The notes beneath the pieces are model-generated. The model saw only the letters and a list, made by a program, of their open reading frames with translations, ran no database searches and was not told the DNA's origin. From contig NZ_JASHKA010000006.1 of the NCBI RefSeq assembly GCF_030732845.1, positions 237,878 through 301,877 on the forward strand: 64,000 bases of DNA. The letters are read 5' to 3'. The position numbers and the translations under genes are program-made. Shown here in pieces: positions 18,033 to 26,088 of the stretch (position 1 is the first letter of the stretch; every line of letters starts with the position of its first letter). The stretch comes from Roseibium sp. MMSF_3544 (GTDB lineage: Bacteria > Pseudomonadota > Alphaproteobacteria > Rhizobiales > Stappiaceae).

Positions 18033-19510
18033 CGACTGGGAGTGGAACAACCCGACCTCCTAATATTCTTTTCTTCATGCCGGATCAGCTGCGGGCCGAT
18101 TTTCTCGGCTGCTATGGTGCCGGGTTTGCAAAAACGCCCAACATTGACGCATTGGCTGCGCGGGGCACGCGCTTCGAGCGGTGCCTGTCGCCCAATCCGA
18201 TCTGTGTGCCTGCCCGTGCGAGCCTTCTGACCGGTACGAGCTCTCTTGAAAACGGTGTGCTGGTAAATGGTGCCTGGCTGCGGCCTGACAGGTCGCAGTG
18301 TGGCCTGGACAGTTGGCCGGAAAGACTGTCTGCAGCCGGATATCGGACCTACTCCGTCGGTAAGATGCACTTCTTTCCCTGGGATGCGTCCGAAGGCTTT
18401 GAAACGCGCGTCACTGCGGAAGACAAGCGGCAGATCGGCATTCAGGACGATTACGCGGACTTTCTCGCTTCCCGTGGGAAACAGAAGCAGCACGCCCGGG
18501 AGTTCAAAGGATATTTTGAAAATGGCGGGGCCTGCTACTCTCCCTTGAGCGAAGACGAGCAAGTCGATCTTTGGTGTGCCGAACAGGCGATTGCCCTGCT
18601 AGAACGTCACAGCAGCTCCGATCCCTTTGCAATGATGATCGGATTTCCCTCGCCGCATTGTCCCTACGACCCGCCAGAGGACATCGCTGTACTCTTTGAT
18701 CCAGCGGACATGCCTTCGTCTCTTCAATTGACTGCCGAGAGCGAAACGCTGCGCCCGTGGTTGATCGACAACATGAAAAAACCATGGGCCGATATCGATT
18801 ACCAGGTTTTCACCGATCACCAAAAGGCAAAGGTGCGAGCCCATTATTGTGCGCTGATCCACCTAGTCGACCGCGCTGTCGGTCGTATTCTAAAAGCACT
18901 TGATCGGCTGGCATTTCTTGACAACAGCCTTATCGTCTTTGCCTCCGATCACGGCGATTTTGTCGGGGACTATTCACTCGTCTGCAAGAATTTCTTTTTG
19001 GATCCGTCAGTTCGCATTCCGATGATTGTGGCAGGGCCCGGTGTACCGCACGAAGTAAGGTCGGATACCGTGACTTTGAGCGATCTATACCCGACGTTTC
19101 TGAAAGCGGCCGGCCTTGAGCTTCGCAAAGACTCCGCTTTCCGGAATCTGCTGCGACCACCTCCAATGCGTTCCCGCGTTATTTGCGGGGCGACACACTG
19201 CGGCTTCATGATCGAAAAAGAAAGAATAAAGCTCGCCCGCTATGTCGGTGGGCTCGTGACGCTTTACGACATGGAAGCGGACCCGGGCGAGCAATTCAAT
19301 CTGGCGGAAGACGCGGCATGGCGGCCGGTCAGAGAAGAGCTTGAGTCGGCACTGACAGACTGGCAAATTGCGGAAACAATCAAGGGCCATCAGGATAAGT
19401 CTATCGTCTACGCGGCGGAAACCAGCGCGCAGAAAGGTAGCGATCCCGGGCTCTTAGGGCGGAATTGGCAACGACCGTATCCGTGGACAAAGGAGGCGGG
19501 AAGCAGATGA
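18029..19510 (+). CDS. Type I sulfatase (cytosolic)
   Basis: Sulfatase of about 493 residues that should hydrolyse a sulfate ester of a small molecule. It opens with PPNILFFMPDQLRADFLGCY, carrying the metal-binding Asp, and has the C-x-P-x-R maturation motif as Cys59-Val-Pro-Ala-Arg63, in which Cys is converted to formylglycine; later FASDHGDFVGD supplies metal ligands. There is no signal peptide, so the sulfated substrate would be imported first, fitting the overlap with the ABC ATPase gene. No maturation enzyme (FGE or anSME) is in the window. Choline-sulfatase-like and N-sulfoglucosamine-sulfohydrolase-like relatives exist, so substrate remains open. Confidence 0.92.
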   Translation: MTTGSGTTRPPNILFFMPDQLRADFLGCYGAGFAKTPNIDALAARGTRFERCLSPNPICVPARASLLTGTSSLENGVLVNGAWLRPDRSQCGLDSWPERLSAAGYRTYSVGKMHFFPWDASEGFETRVTAEDKRQIGIQDDYADFLASRGKQKQHAREFKGYFENGGACYSPLSEDEQVDLWCAEQAIALLERHSSSDPFAMMIGFPSPHCPYDPPEDIAVLFDPADMPSSLQLTAESETLRPWLIDNMKKPWADIDYQVFTDHQKAKVRAHYCALIHLVDRAVGRILKALDRLAFLDNSLIVFASDHGDFVGDYSLVCKNFFLDPSVRIPMIVAGPGVPHEVRSDTVTLSDLYPTFLKAAGLELRKDSAFRNLLRPPPMRSRVICGATHCGFMIEKERIKLARYVGGLVTLYDMEADPGEQFNLAEDAAWRPVREELESALTDWQIAETIKGHQDKSIVYAAETSAQKGSDPGLLGRNWQRPYPWTKEAGSR

Positions 19511-20418
19511 AGACCGATGATCTTGAAGGGATCTTGCCAGTTCTTTATGCTTTTTTCGATGAGCGCGGCGGTCTGAGGCTGGATGGCTTTCGCCAGCAGG
19601 TGGACCATTGCATGGAGAACGGGGCGGGCGGCGTGATCCTGTTCGGCTTTGTCACCCAGTTCTACCGCCTGAGCTTCGCTGAAAAGGTTTCGGCGATCCG
19701 AGAGACCGTGCGGGGCCTCAATGGCGCGGGGTGTTTCGGTGTTACGGTCATGGAAGCCAACACAGACAGTCAGCTCGAACTCTGCCGGGTCGCCAGGGAG
19801 GAAGGTGCCGATTGGTTGATCCTGCAGCCGCCTCTCGGTCCAACGGCACGGCCGTCTGACTGGATAAACATGCTGAGACAGATCATCGACAGCGCCGGTC
19901 TGCCGGTTGCCGTCCAGAATGCGCTGATTGCTGGAACGCACCTGACCAATGACGAACTCGTTGCGCTTCAGGACGCATCTCCGAACCTTGTTGCCGTCAA
20001 AGCGGAAACCGCGAGCGAAGACATTGCCGCATTTGCTAAGGAATTCGGTCATCGGTTTCGGGTTCTGACGGGGAACTGGGGTGTCGAGTATCCGTTTTTT
20101 TTGAGAAACGGGGCACATGGGCTGATTCCGGCGCCTAATTTCGTGCCAGAACAAGTAGCGTTGCATCAGGCAGCACTGAATGGGGATTGGGAAACGGTCG
20201 ACCGAATACACTCCGATATCCTGCCGCTGATGCAGTTTTTCAGGGAACGTCCAGCCCCCGAAGGACAAATCCTCTTGGGTAAACAGGCCTATGGTTGGCG
20301 CACCGGTTTTGACCCCGGCGGGAATCGGGCGCCCGGTCCGCCTTCATGCAATCCCCGGATTGTAGAGCATGCACGCCGCCTTTTTGAACGGCTCCCCAAA
20401 GCACGGGCGGCGACATGA
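19507..20418 (+). CDS. DapA/NanA-family class I aldolase or dehydratase
   Basis: TIM-barrel protein of about 303 residues. The Schiff-base lysine is Lys165 in LVAVKAET. The tyrosine normally found in the Y-N motif of DapA, NanA and KDG aldolases appears as Gln137 (LPVAVQNAL), which argues against dihydrodipicolinate synthase and towards a sugar-acid dehydratase or aldolase such as those acting on 2-keto-3-deoxy acids. The start is MKTDDLEG at 19507, overlapping the sulfatase stop as ATGA; a longer frame inside the sulfatase is rejected. Last intact gene of cluster A. Confidence 0.85.
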   Translation: MKTDDLEGILPVLYAFFDERGGLRLDGFRQQVDHCMENGAGGVILFGFVTQFYRLSFAEKVSAIRETVRGLNGAGCFGVTVMEANTDSQLELCRVAREEGADWLILQPPLGPTARPSDWINMLRQIIDSAGLPVAVQNALIAGTHLTNDELVALQDASPNLVAVKAETASEDIAAFAKEFGHRFRVLTGNWGVEYPFFLRNGAHGLIPAPNFVPEQVALHQAALNGDWETVDRIHSDILPLMQFFRERPAPEGQILLGKQAYGWRTGFDPGGNRAPGPPSCNPRIVEHARRLFERLPKARAAT

Positions 20419-20840
20419 AAACCTTGCTCTTCACCGACGCGAGCCGCGGGCTCGGCCTTGATTTCGCAACGCAGTATCTTGAGGATGGCGGGCGGGACTT
20501 TGCGTGCTGCCTGTCGCTCTCAAACGTGTCAGATCTCAAAATCAGCGGTCTTGATCTGATTGTAATGGACCTCGACGCCGGAAAACGTCACTTCTAAAGC
20601 GGCGGGCTTGTGTGGTGTAAAAATTGACATCCCGTTGAAAAATGCCGGCATCAACCACCAGACTTCATATCTGGATGTTCTGTACGGGTTTGCCGTGGTC
20701 ATTTCAACGCAAAGAATGGCGGCGCCAAAAACAACTTGCCGAAGGACTGCGTATTGAATCTGCTGACGTTATCGATCTACTAAGGATAAACATGGTCGAG
20801 GCTATTAAGCTCCCCCAGGCAGGTGCTGTCACATCCTGAG
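20415..20840 (+). pseudogene. Decayed SDR dehydrogenase
   Basis: The frame opens with ATG overlapping the DapA stop (ATGA) and reads MKTLLFTDASRGLGLDFATQ, matching the SDR at 37804, but stops at 20597. Homology continues in other frames: VKIDIPLKNAGIN near 20620 corresponds to the NNAG region and VIDLLRINMVEAIKL near 20790 to the following helix. At least two frameshifts and a stop are needed, and the cofactor glycine is lost (TDASRG for TGSSRG). Its position after a DapA gene mirrors the SDR-DapA pair of cluster B, so it is a dead member of the pathway kit. Confidence 0.75.
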
Positions 20841-21305
20841 CGTCCGTCAATTTCAAGCGAATGAGTGTCGAGGTTACGATGAAAGGGGACGTTGACTTGC
20901 TTAAGTTGGCAGGCCTTCACGCTCCACTTGTTGAGGCGATCTAACCACCTGATGAAGTACAGAAAATGGTGGGTTCAATGCTGTTTGCCGAAGCCCACTA
21001 GCCCCCATAGTTCGCCGAAGTCGATCCTGAAACCAGGGAACGTTTGCGCGGCTCGAAAATCAAGACAAGTAAAAAGAAGTTCGCTCGGTTGAACGCATAC
21101 GAGTTGTACGAAAGATACTTGGCGTGAAGGAAGAAACGGACGATGGCTTGCACCAGATGCCAAGATGATGGGTGGAGCCGTATAGCACGATGCTGAACGA
21201 AAATTTGCGTCAGCGGCGTGCTGGCCGCCGTACAATCGTTAACGTGTCGGTATGATCTTTCGGAGAAATAGGAGTTATTTCTAGACCTCCAATCAATGCC
21301 TTCGC
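20841..21305. other. Degraded DNA at the junction of clusters A and B
   Basis: No intact gene. The plus strand near 20880-21126 reads like coding sequence interrupted by stops, for example KGDVDLLKLAGLHAPLVEAI and then FAEVDPETRERLRGSKIKTS, but I do not recognise the family. The stretch looks more AT-rich than its surroundings and is bounded by the decayed SDR gene and the LacI gene end, consistent with an old deletion or rearrangement scar. Confidence 0.45.
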
Positions 21306-22295
21306 TCAGGTCGTACCGCGTTCAATAATCTCATAAGCCACAATTTGCGAGTTGCCTCTTGAGCCGTCGACAATGCGCCCGATGATTTCCTCTCCGGCGC
21401 AGCGGCCGATTTCATACCGCGGTATGCGGACGGTGGTCAGTTGCGGTGTGACCTGCGATGCGATGTCCGTATCGTGCAGCCCCATTATGGCAACATCATC
21501 GGGAATACGGACCTTCAGGGCGCTCGCGCGCAGGTGAGCACCAACGGCGAGTGTGTCGCCATTGAAGAATATGGCATCAGGTCGAGGCTCTCCACTTACA
21601 AGACGTTCGAAGGCTTCAGCGCCGCCCTGGAGAGTAGGCTCCGTCCAGGATACATCGATCTTGTCTTCAAGGCCCGCTTTCTTCATTGCCGCTTTATATC
21701 CCTCAAGGCGCTCCACCGCGCGGGCGCGGTTCTCGGGCGACACATAAGTGATGCGCCGATAACCCTTCTGGATCAGATAGAAGGTCGCATCTTCAGCCAT
21801 CTGGCTGTTTGAAAATCCGACATAAAGATCGAGCGGGTTGCTCGGCACGTCCCAGATTTCAACGACCGAGATGCCCGACTTTTCGATCAGCGTTCGAGTG
21901 GCTTTGCTGTGGTTCTTTCCAGTCAGAACGAGCGCATCGATCTGGCGGCCGACGAAAGTGCGTATGAGCTCTTCTTCTCGGGTCGCGTCATAGCCGGATA
22001 TGCCGATCAATATCTCCATCGAGGTCGACGAAAGGGTGTCTGACAAACCCTGTACCGTGGCTGAGAAGATTGAGTCTTCCAGCGTCGGCACGATCATGCC
22101 GACGACACCTGACTTCGAGGTGACGAGGCTACGTGCAACCGCGTTGACCACGTAGCCGACTTCCTGAGCTGCGACACGGACCTTTTCTGCCGTTTTCTCG
22201 CGCACCATGTCGGGCTGGTTCAGTGCCCGCCACGCCGTGATAAACGAAACCCCTGCCGCATCGGCGACGTCCTGAAGACGACTGCGTTGACCCAT
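21306..22295 (-). CDS. LacI-family transcriptional regulator
   Basis: Repressor-type regulator of about 329 residues: an N-terminal LacI helix-turn-helix (RLQDVADAAGVSFITAWRAL), hinge (NAVARSLVTSKSGVVGMIVP) and a periplasmic-binding-protein-like ligand domain. It resembles the GntR branch of LacI regulators for sugar acids, by impression only. The start is MGQRSRL at 22295; upstream in-frame residues fall in the intergenic inverted repeat. It is last in the minus-strand NMT1-type transporter operon and is the natural candidate to bind the two 16-bp operators at 25991 and 26024, repressing both divergent operons until its sugar-acid ligand appears. Confidence 0.9.
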   Translation of the reverse strand: MGQRSRLQDVADAAGVSFITAWRALNQPDMVREKTAEKVRVAAQEVGYVVNAVARSLVTSKSGVVGMIVPTLEDSIFSATVQGLSDTLSSTSMEILIGISGYDATREEELIRTFVGRQIDALVLTGKNHSKATRTLIEKSGISVVEIWDVPSNPLDLYVGFSNSQMAEDATFYLIQKGYRRITYVSPENRARAVERLEGYKAAMKKAGLEDKIDVSWTEPTLQGGAEAFERLVSGEPRPDAIFFNGDTLAVGAHLRASALKVRIPDDVAIMGLHDTDIASQVTPQLTTVRIPRYEIGRCAGEEIIGRIVDGSRGNSQIVAYEIIERGTT

Positions 22296-22312
22296 TTTGA
22301 TTCTACCAAATG

Positions 22313-22347
22313 GAAGTGTTCCGGCTAAGGTATTGCCAGAACACTTC
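22313..22347. repeat. Inverted repeat upstream of the LacI gene
   Basis: GAAGTGTTC (22313-22321) and GAACACTTC (22339-22347) form a perfect nine-base dyad with 17 bases between. Each arm is itself GAA-N3-TTC. It lies between the binding-protein stop (22368) and the LacI start (22295). It could be a regulator's paired operator for separate LacI expression or an RNA hairpin; no T-run follows on the minus strand. Confidence 0.4.
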
Positions 22348-22367
22348 ATTGCAAGTCCGCAATCGGG

Positions 22368-23573
22368 TCAGAGCGACCATTCCGCAATTCGCCATTGCGG
22401 AAGGCCGCGCACATCGCCCGCGTCCTTGTCGGTAAAGACACCCGCCGCAGGCGTGCTGCCGACTTGGGCATAGGCCGATTGAGTCGCGTCCGCACCGCGT
22501 TGGAGCGTCGCCTTGACCTGCTCGGCCGTGAGCGGCGTTTCGAAGATCTCAGGTTCCTGCGAGAGGCCGACTAGCGTCGCCGCATCGCCCTCGGTGATCC
22601 AAGACCAGCCGCGGCGATACCACAGCGTCACGTCGACAACCGCGTTTTTCGCATCGACAGAAGCGGATTTCGGCCAGTGATCACCGATGATTTCGGTCAC
22701 TTGGGCGGGTTCCATTTTGGACAATGCGTCGGCCGCCTGGTGGTTGGCGACGAGGAACGCCGTGACGGCTTCAGGTGCCTGTTCCAGGAACTGCTGGCGC
22801 ACCGCCCACCAGATCCGGTGCGGATAAAAGGCTTCGGGCGCAAATGGCGTTTTTTTGAACCATGAAAGTTCATGACCCTCACCTTTGCCTTCGGGGCCGT
22901 CGTAGTGCTTGCCGCTTGTGCCGTAGTTGGTCATGAGCGTGCTGAGAACCCCCCGTTCTTCCGCACCGAACGATCCGGGATTGAGGCCGACAACGGCGTC
23001 AATCCCGCTTTGCGGCTCGAAGAGTTCGGTGACCGCCGTGATGTTGCGCATGGTTATGTCGAGGTCCTTGGCATCGGACGTGTCGAAATAGGCTTTCAGC
23101 ATGTTCACCCACTGCAGATGCAGGTCCGAGCCGACAATCGTCAGCACTGTCTTGCCGCGCATGTCTTCCATGTTGCGGATCGGGCTGTCCGGCGGAACTT
23201 GCACCGGAAAATCCAGCCCGCCGCCGGCGATCGCGATCGGGATAGCCGGGTTGGGTGTTGCTAGCAGACGGATCAACGGAGTCGAACCGAGCATGCCGTA
23301 TTGCAACTGTCCCGCAGCGACGCCCTGAAGCATGCGAAGCAGCGCCTGAAAATCCTGAAACTCAGGCGCAACGTCGACGCCGGCCGCTTCCGAGGCTTTC
23401 TCAATCAAGCCGTTTTCCTGCATGTAGATGACCAGCGGCCCGCCATTTGTATGGGTGCCCACGCCGATCGGCATTTCGATCTTTCCGGCGGCGAGGGCTC
23501 TTGGCACGGCGAAAGCCGAAAGCAAGCCGAGCGCCGCGCTTGTGCGCATCAGGTCGCGTCTGTTCAGTGTCAT
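22368..23573 (-). CDS. NMT1/SsuA-type ABC transporter binding protein with Tat signal
   Basis: Receptor of about 401 residues of the nitrate/sulfonate/taurine (NMT1-like) class. The N-terminus has a twin-arginine motif (NRRDLMRT) followed by a hydrophobic stretch and PRALA, indicating Tat export. It contains ALLRMLQGVAAGQLQYGML and MRGKTVLTIVGSDLHLQWVN, typical of this class. It follows the ATPase gene after 21 bases and completes a SsuABC-like importer (permeases 25165 and 24389, ATPase 23595). In this sulfatase-rich locus an organosulfur, sulfonate or aromatic ligand is possible; the sequence alone does not decide. Confidence 0.87.
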   Translation of the reverse strand: MTLNRRDLMRTSAALGLLSAFAVPRALAAGKIEMPIGVGTHTNGGPLVIYMQENGLIEKASEAAGVDVAPEFQDFQALLRMLQGVAAGQLQYGMLGSTPLIRLLATPNPAIPIAIAGGGLDFPVQVPPDSPIRNMEDMRGKTVLTIVGSDLHLQWVNMLKAYFDTSDAKDLDITMRNITAVTELFEPQSGIDAVVGLNPGSFGAEERGVLSTLMTNYGTSGKHYDGPEGKGEGHELSWFKKTPFAPEAFYPHRIWWAVRQQFLEQAPEAVTAFLVANHQAADALSKMEPAQVTEIIGDHWPKSASVDAKNAVVDVTLWYRRGWSWITEGDAATLVGLSQEPEIFETPLTAEQVKATLQRGADATQSAYAQVGSTPAAGVFTDKDAGDVRGLPQWRIAEWSL

Positions 23574-23594
23574 GTCATTCCTCCCTGGTTGTTT

Positions 23595-24392
23595 TCAGTC
23601 TTCCAGAATTGCCGAGCGCGCTTCGTCCCTGATCTGATCCCAGATCTGCTGGACAAGCACACCTTCGGCAGCAAGGTCGCGGTGTTCGAACCGCGGACGG
23701 TTCAGGTCGATTTTCAGGTCCGCCTTGACACGCCCCGGCCGGCGGCCCAGCACGATCACGCGATCGGCCAAAAGCACGGCCTCGTCGATACCGTGAGTTA
23801 TGAACATCACGGCCGGCCGGTCCGCGGGTGGCTGGTCTTCACCCCAGATTCGCAAGATCTCCTCCTGAAGCAGCGTGCGCGTCTGCAGGTCGACCGCCGC
23901 CAGTGGTTCGTCCATCAGCCAGGTGCGGGGTTCGTTCGCGAGCATGCGCGCAAGGGCGCAACGCTGACGCATTCCGCCGGAAAGTTCGTGCGGCAGCCGC
24001 GTGTCGAATCCGGAGAGCCCCACGACGGAGATCAGCCTGTCGACCTCCTGCTGCCATTCCGAGGAAGGCACGCCTCTCGCTCTGGGGCCGAACGAAATGT
24101 TTTGCCGGACCGAAAGCCAAGGAAACAGGGCGTAGTCCTGGAAAAGCACGCCGCGGTCGGGGGAGGGGCCAAGGATCGGCGCATCGTAGTGATAGGCAGC
24201 GCCGGAAGTCGGTTCCAGAATTCCGGCAATGATCGACAACAACGTCGACTTGCCGCAACCGGACGGCCCGACGATTGCGACGAATTCGCCCTGGCTCACT
24301 TCGAGATCGACGTCTTTCAGCGCGACGACTTGCTCACCGGTGCGGCTGGAGACAAAGGTCTTGGATATTCGATCGATCCGGATTGCCGTCAT
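23595..24392 (-). CDS. SsuB/TauB-type ABC ATPase
   Basis: Cytoplasmic ATPase of about 265 residues with Walker A GPSGCGKST, Q-loop FQDYALFPW, signature ELSGGMRQR, Walker B LMDEPLAAVD and switch His in MFITHGIDEAV. The start MTAIRIDRI at 24392 overlaps the stop of the upstream permease (ATGA). A much longer open frame extends across the permease in the wrong frame and is not real. Powers the NMT1-type importer. Confidence 0.92.
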   Translation of the reverse strand: MTAIRIDRISKTFVSSRTGEQVVALKDVDLEVSQGEFVAIVGPSGCGKSTLLSIIAGILEPTSGAAYHYDAPILGPSPDRGVLFQDYALFPWLSVRQNISFGPRARGVPSSEWQQEVDRLISVVGLSGFDTRLPHELSGGMRQRCALARMLANEPRTWLMDEPLAAVDLQTRTLLQEEILRIWGEDQPPADRPAVMFITHGIDEAVLLADRVIVLGRRPGRVKADLKIDLNRPRFEHRDLAAEGVLVQQIWDQIRDEARSAILED

Positions 24393-25168
24393 GCGTACTC
24401 CCAGGGCGCCCGCATGCGGTGCAGCCGGCGAAATCCCTTGTCGATGAGCAGCCCGATCAGGCCGATGACAATCATGTAGCCGACGAGGCTGTTGACATCC
24501 CTGTCGAGAAAAAGCGTTGACACCATGAGTTGACCGATGCCGGCATTGATCGCGCCTCCCGTTTCCAGTTTCACGCCGATTGCCAGTTCGGCGGCGACGA
24601 TCGAGGCCCAGGCGAACCCCATTGCGATGCGAGCACCGGTTATGGTGTTTGGGGCCACGGACGGCAGCACGACGTGTGTGATGATGTGCCGGGGGTCGGC
24701 ACCCAAGGTGCGCGCCGCGTTGACCAGCCGCATGTCCACCTGGCGGGCTGCCTCGGAGGCATTCAGGATGATCGGGAAAATCGCCGCGTAGCAGACAATG
24801 AAGACGGCTGAATTTCCAGTGACGCCGAACCAGAGGACGGCCAGCGGAATGAGTGCGATCGGCGCGATGGAACGCAGGGCGTTGATAATGGGTCCGAAGG
24901 CGAGGTCCAGCCAGCGCGAACGGCCAATGGCAACGCCGATGACACTGCCGGCGATTGCTGCAAAGACGAATGCGACAAGAATGCGGGACAACGACTGCTC
25001 GATCGCGATCGGAGCCTGCCCGCTCAAAATGTTGCGGACGAGAGCCGTTGCGACTCCGGTCGGCGAAGGATAACGGTCCGGCGTCGGCGACAAGCGCACG
25101 GCGAACTCGGCAACAACAAGCGCTGCTCCGTAGATCGACAGCACGGACAATCGAGCGCGAACGGTCAT
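24389..25168 (-). CDS. SsuC-type ABC permease
   Basis: Inner-membrane permease of about 259 residues with roughly six helices and the coupling segment AARTLGADPRHIITHVVLPS typical of SsuC/TauC. It overlaps the neighbouring permease at its start and the ATPase at its end by four bases each, so translation is coupled. Two non-identical permeases in one operon imply a heterodimeric channel. Confidence 0.9.
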   Translation of the reverse strand: MTVRARLSVLSIYGAALVVAEFAVRLSPTPDRYPSPTGVATALVRNILSGQAPIAIEQSLSRILVAFVFAAIAGSVIGVAIGRSRWLDLAFGPIINALRSIAPIALIPLAVLWFGVTGNSAVFIVCYAAIFPIILNASEAARQVDMRLVNAARTLGADPRHIITHVVLPSVAPNTITGARIAMGFAWASIVAAELAIGVKLETGGAINAGIGQLMVSTLFLDRDVNSLVGYMIVIGLIGLLIDKGFRRLHRMRAPWEYA

Positions 25169-25956
25169 GTTGCCGCCCCTGACTGCGCCGGAGACCAGCG
25201 TAGCAGCCTTGCCTGGAGCAGACGGATGATGCCGTCAAACAGGAACCCGAGAACGCCGACCACAAGGATCACGGCCAGGTTCTTGTTCATGGCGAAAAAC
25301 TGCTCGTACCAGAACGCCCGCCAGCCCAGACCGCTATTGCCTCCAATCAGTTCCGCGCCGATCAGGGTCATCCAGGCGACCCCGAGGCTCAGCCGGAAAC
25401 CCGCGAGGATCATCGGAAGGGCAGAGGGCAGAATTACGTGCCAGCGGATGGTCGAAGGCGGCGCGCCCAGAACCTTTGCTGCGTTGATCAGGCGTCCGTC
25501 GACACCTGCGATCCCGGCGACGGTATTGATGTAGATCGGAAACACGGAGACATAGGCGATCAGGAAAATCGGAACGGTTTCCCCGACGCCGAACATCATG
25601 ATTGCCAGAGGGATCCAGGCGATGCCGCTGATAGGACGAAGCAGTTCGATCAGTGGGTCGACCAGACGCTCCACAAGCCGGTTCTGCGTCGCCAGCACGG
25701 CAAGAGCGAAGCCGATCGTCACGCCGAAACTCATGCCGACGCCAAGGTGATGGAGGCTGGCCAGAATGTCGCCGACCAGTTCATCCTGCATGATCGAAAC
25801 CAGCGCGGTCAGGACCGAGTTCGGCGGCGGCAAAAGGATGGGGTTTTCAAGCCACCAGGACGCGGCGGTCCAGGCCGCATAAAGTCCGGCGCAACCGACA
25901 ATCGGTGCCGTGACTGCGGACGCAACACGCTGAATTTTCCGGGTCTCTCGGCTCAT
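25165..25956 (-). CDS. SsuC-type ABC permease, first gene of the minus operon
   Basis: Inner-membrane permease of about 263 residues with the coupling segment AAKVLGAPPSTIRWHVILPS. The start is MSRETRKIQ at 25956; an upstream extension of 66 residues runs through the operator region and is rejected. It heads the operon 25956 to 21306 and pairs with the next permease. Expression should respond to the LacI-type operators at 25991-26039, immediately upstream. Confidence 0.88.
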   Translation of the reverse strand: MSRETRKIQRVASAVTAPIVGCAGLYAAWTAASWWLENPILLPPPNSVLTALVSIMQDELVGDILASLHHLGVGMSFGVTIGFALAVLATQNRLVERLVDPLIELLRPISGIAWIPLAIMMFGVGETVPIFLIAYVSVFPIYINTVAGIAGVDGRLINAAKVLGAPPSTIRWHVILPSALPMILAGFRLSLGVAWMTLIGAELIGGNSGLGWRAFWYEQFFAMNKNLAVILVVGVLGFLFDGIIRLLQARLLRWSPAQSGAAT

Positions 25957-25989
25957 GCATTTTCTTTTGAGGCAGACTTGACTTTCAAT

Positions 25990-26019
25990 TTGATAAACGA
26001 TTATCAATTTTGCTGTCAA
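25990..26019 (-). promoter_or_regulatory. Candidate promoter for the NMT1-type transporter operon
   Basis: Minus strand: TTGACA at 26019-26014, 18-base spacer, TATCAA at 25995-25990. The -10 lies inside operator 1, so a LacI-type repressor bound there would exclude polymerase. The start codon at 25956 follows about 34 bases later. Confidence 0.5.
25991..26006. promoter_or_regulatory. LacI-type operator 1
   Basis: TGATAAACGATTATCA: outer arms TGATAA and TTATCA around a central ACGA. It is the exact reverse complement of operator 2 and overlaps the minus-strand -10. The imperfect palindrome with a central CG step is the normal LacI-family operator form. Confidence 0.75.
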
Positions 26020-26023
26020 CAAA

Positions 26024-26039
26024 TGATAATCGTTTATCA
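26024..26039. promoter_or_regulatory. LacI-type operator 2
   Basis: TGATAATCGTTTATCA, the exact reverse complement of operator 1. Centre-to-centre distance is 33 bp, about three helical turns, so two dimers would sit on the same face of the DNA. It is 50 bases before the dehydratase start at 26089 and is placed to control the plus-strand operon. Confidence 0.75.
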
Positions 26040-26088
26040 TAATGCATCGCAAATATTGCAGGGCGGCGGAAGCCGGAGGAATTTTTTG

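Noticed and set aside
18029..19510. Sulfatase as an exported polysaccharide sulfatase
   Set aside because: The N-terminus is hydrophilic with no signal peptide or lipobox, and the gene overlaps a transporter ATPase gene, so action after import is more likely.
23301..24479. 392-codon plus-strand frame opposite the binding-protein and ATPase genes
   Set aside because: Arginine/histidine-rich composition of an antisense shadow; the minus-strand genes have complete ABC motifs.
24393..25265. N-terminal extension of the SsuB-type ATPase frame
   Set aside because: It lies in the wrong frame across the permease gene and reads as low-complexity Arg/Ser sequence; ATPase homology begins at 24392.
25438..26088. 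Long plus-strand open frame continuing upstream of the dehydratase at 26089
   Set aside because: It crosses the two LacI operators and runs antisense to the permease gene; the GGAGGA-GTG start at 26089 fits the family N-terminus.
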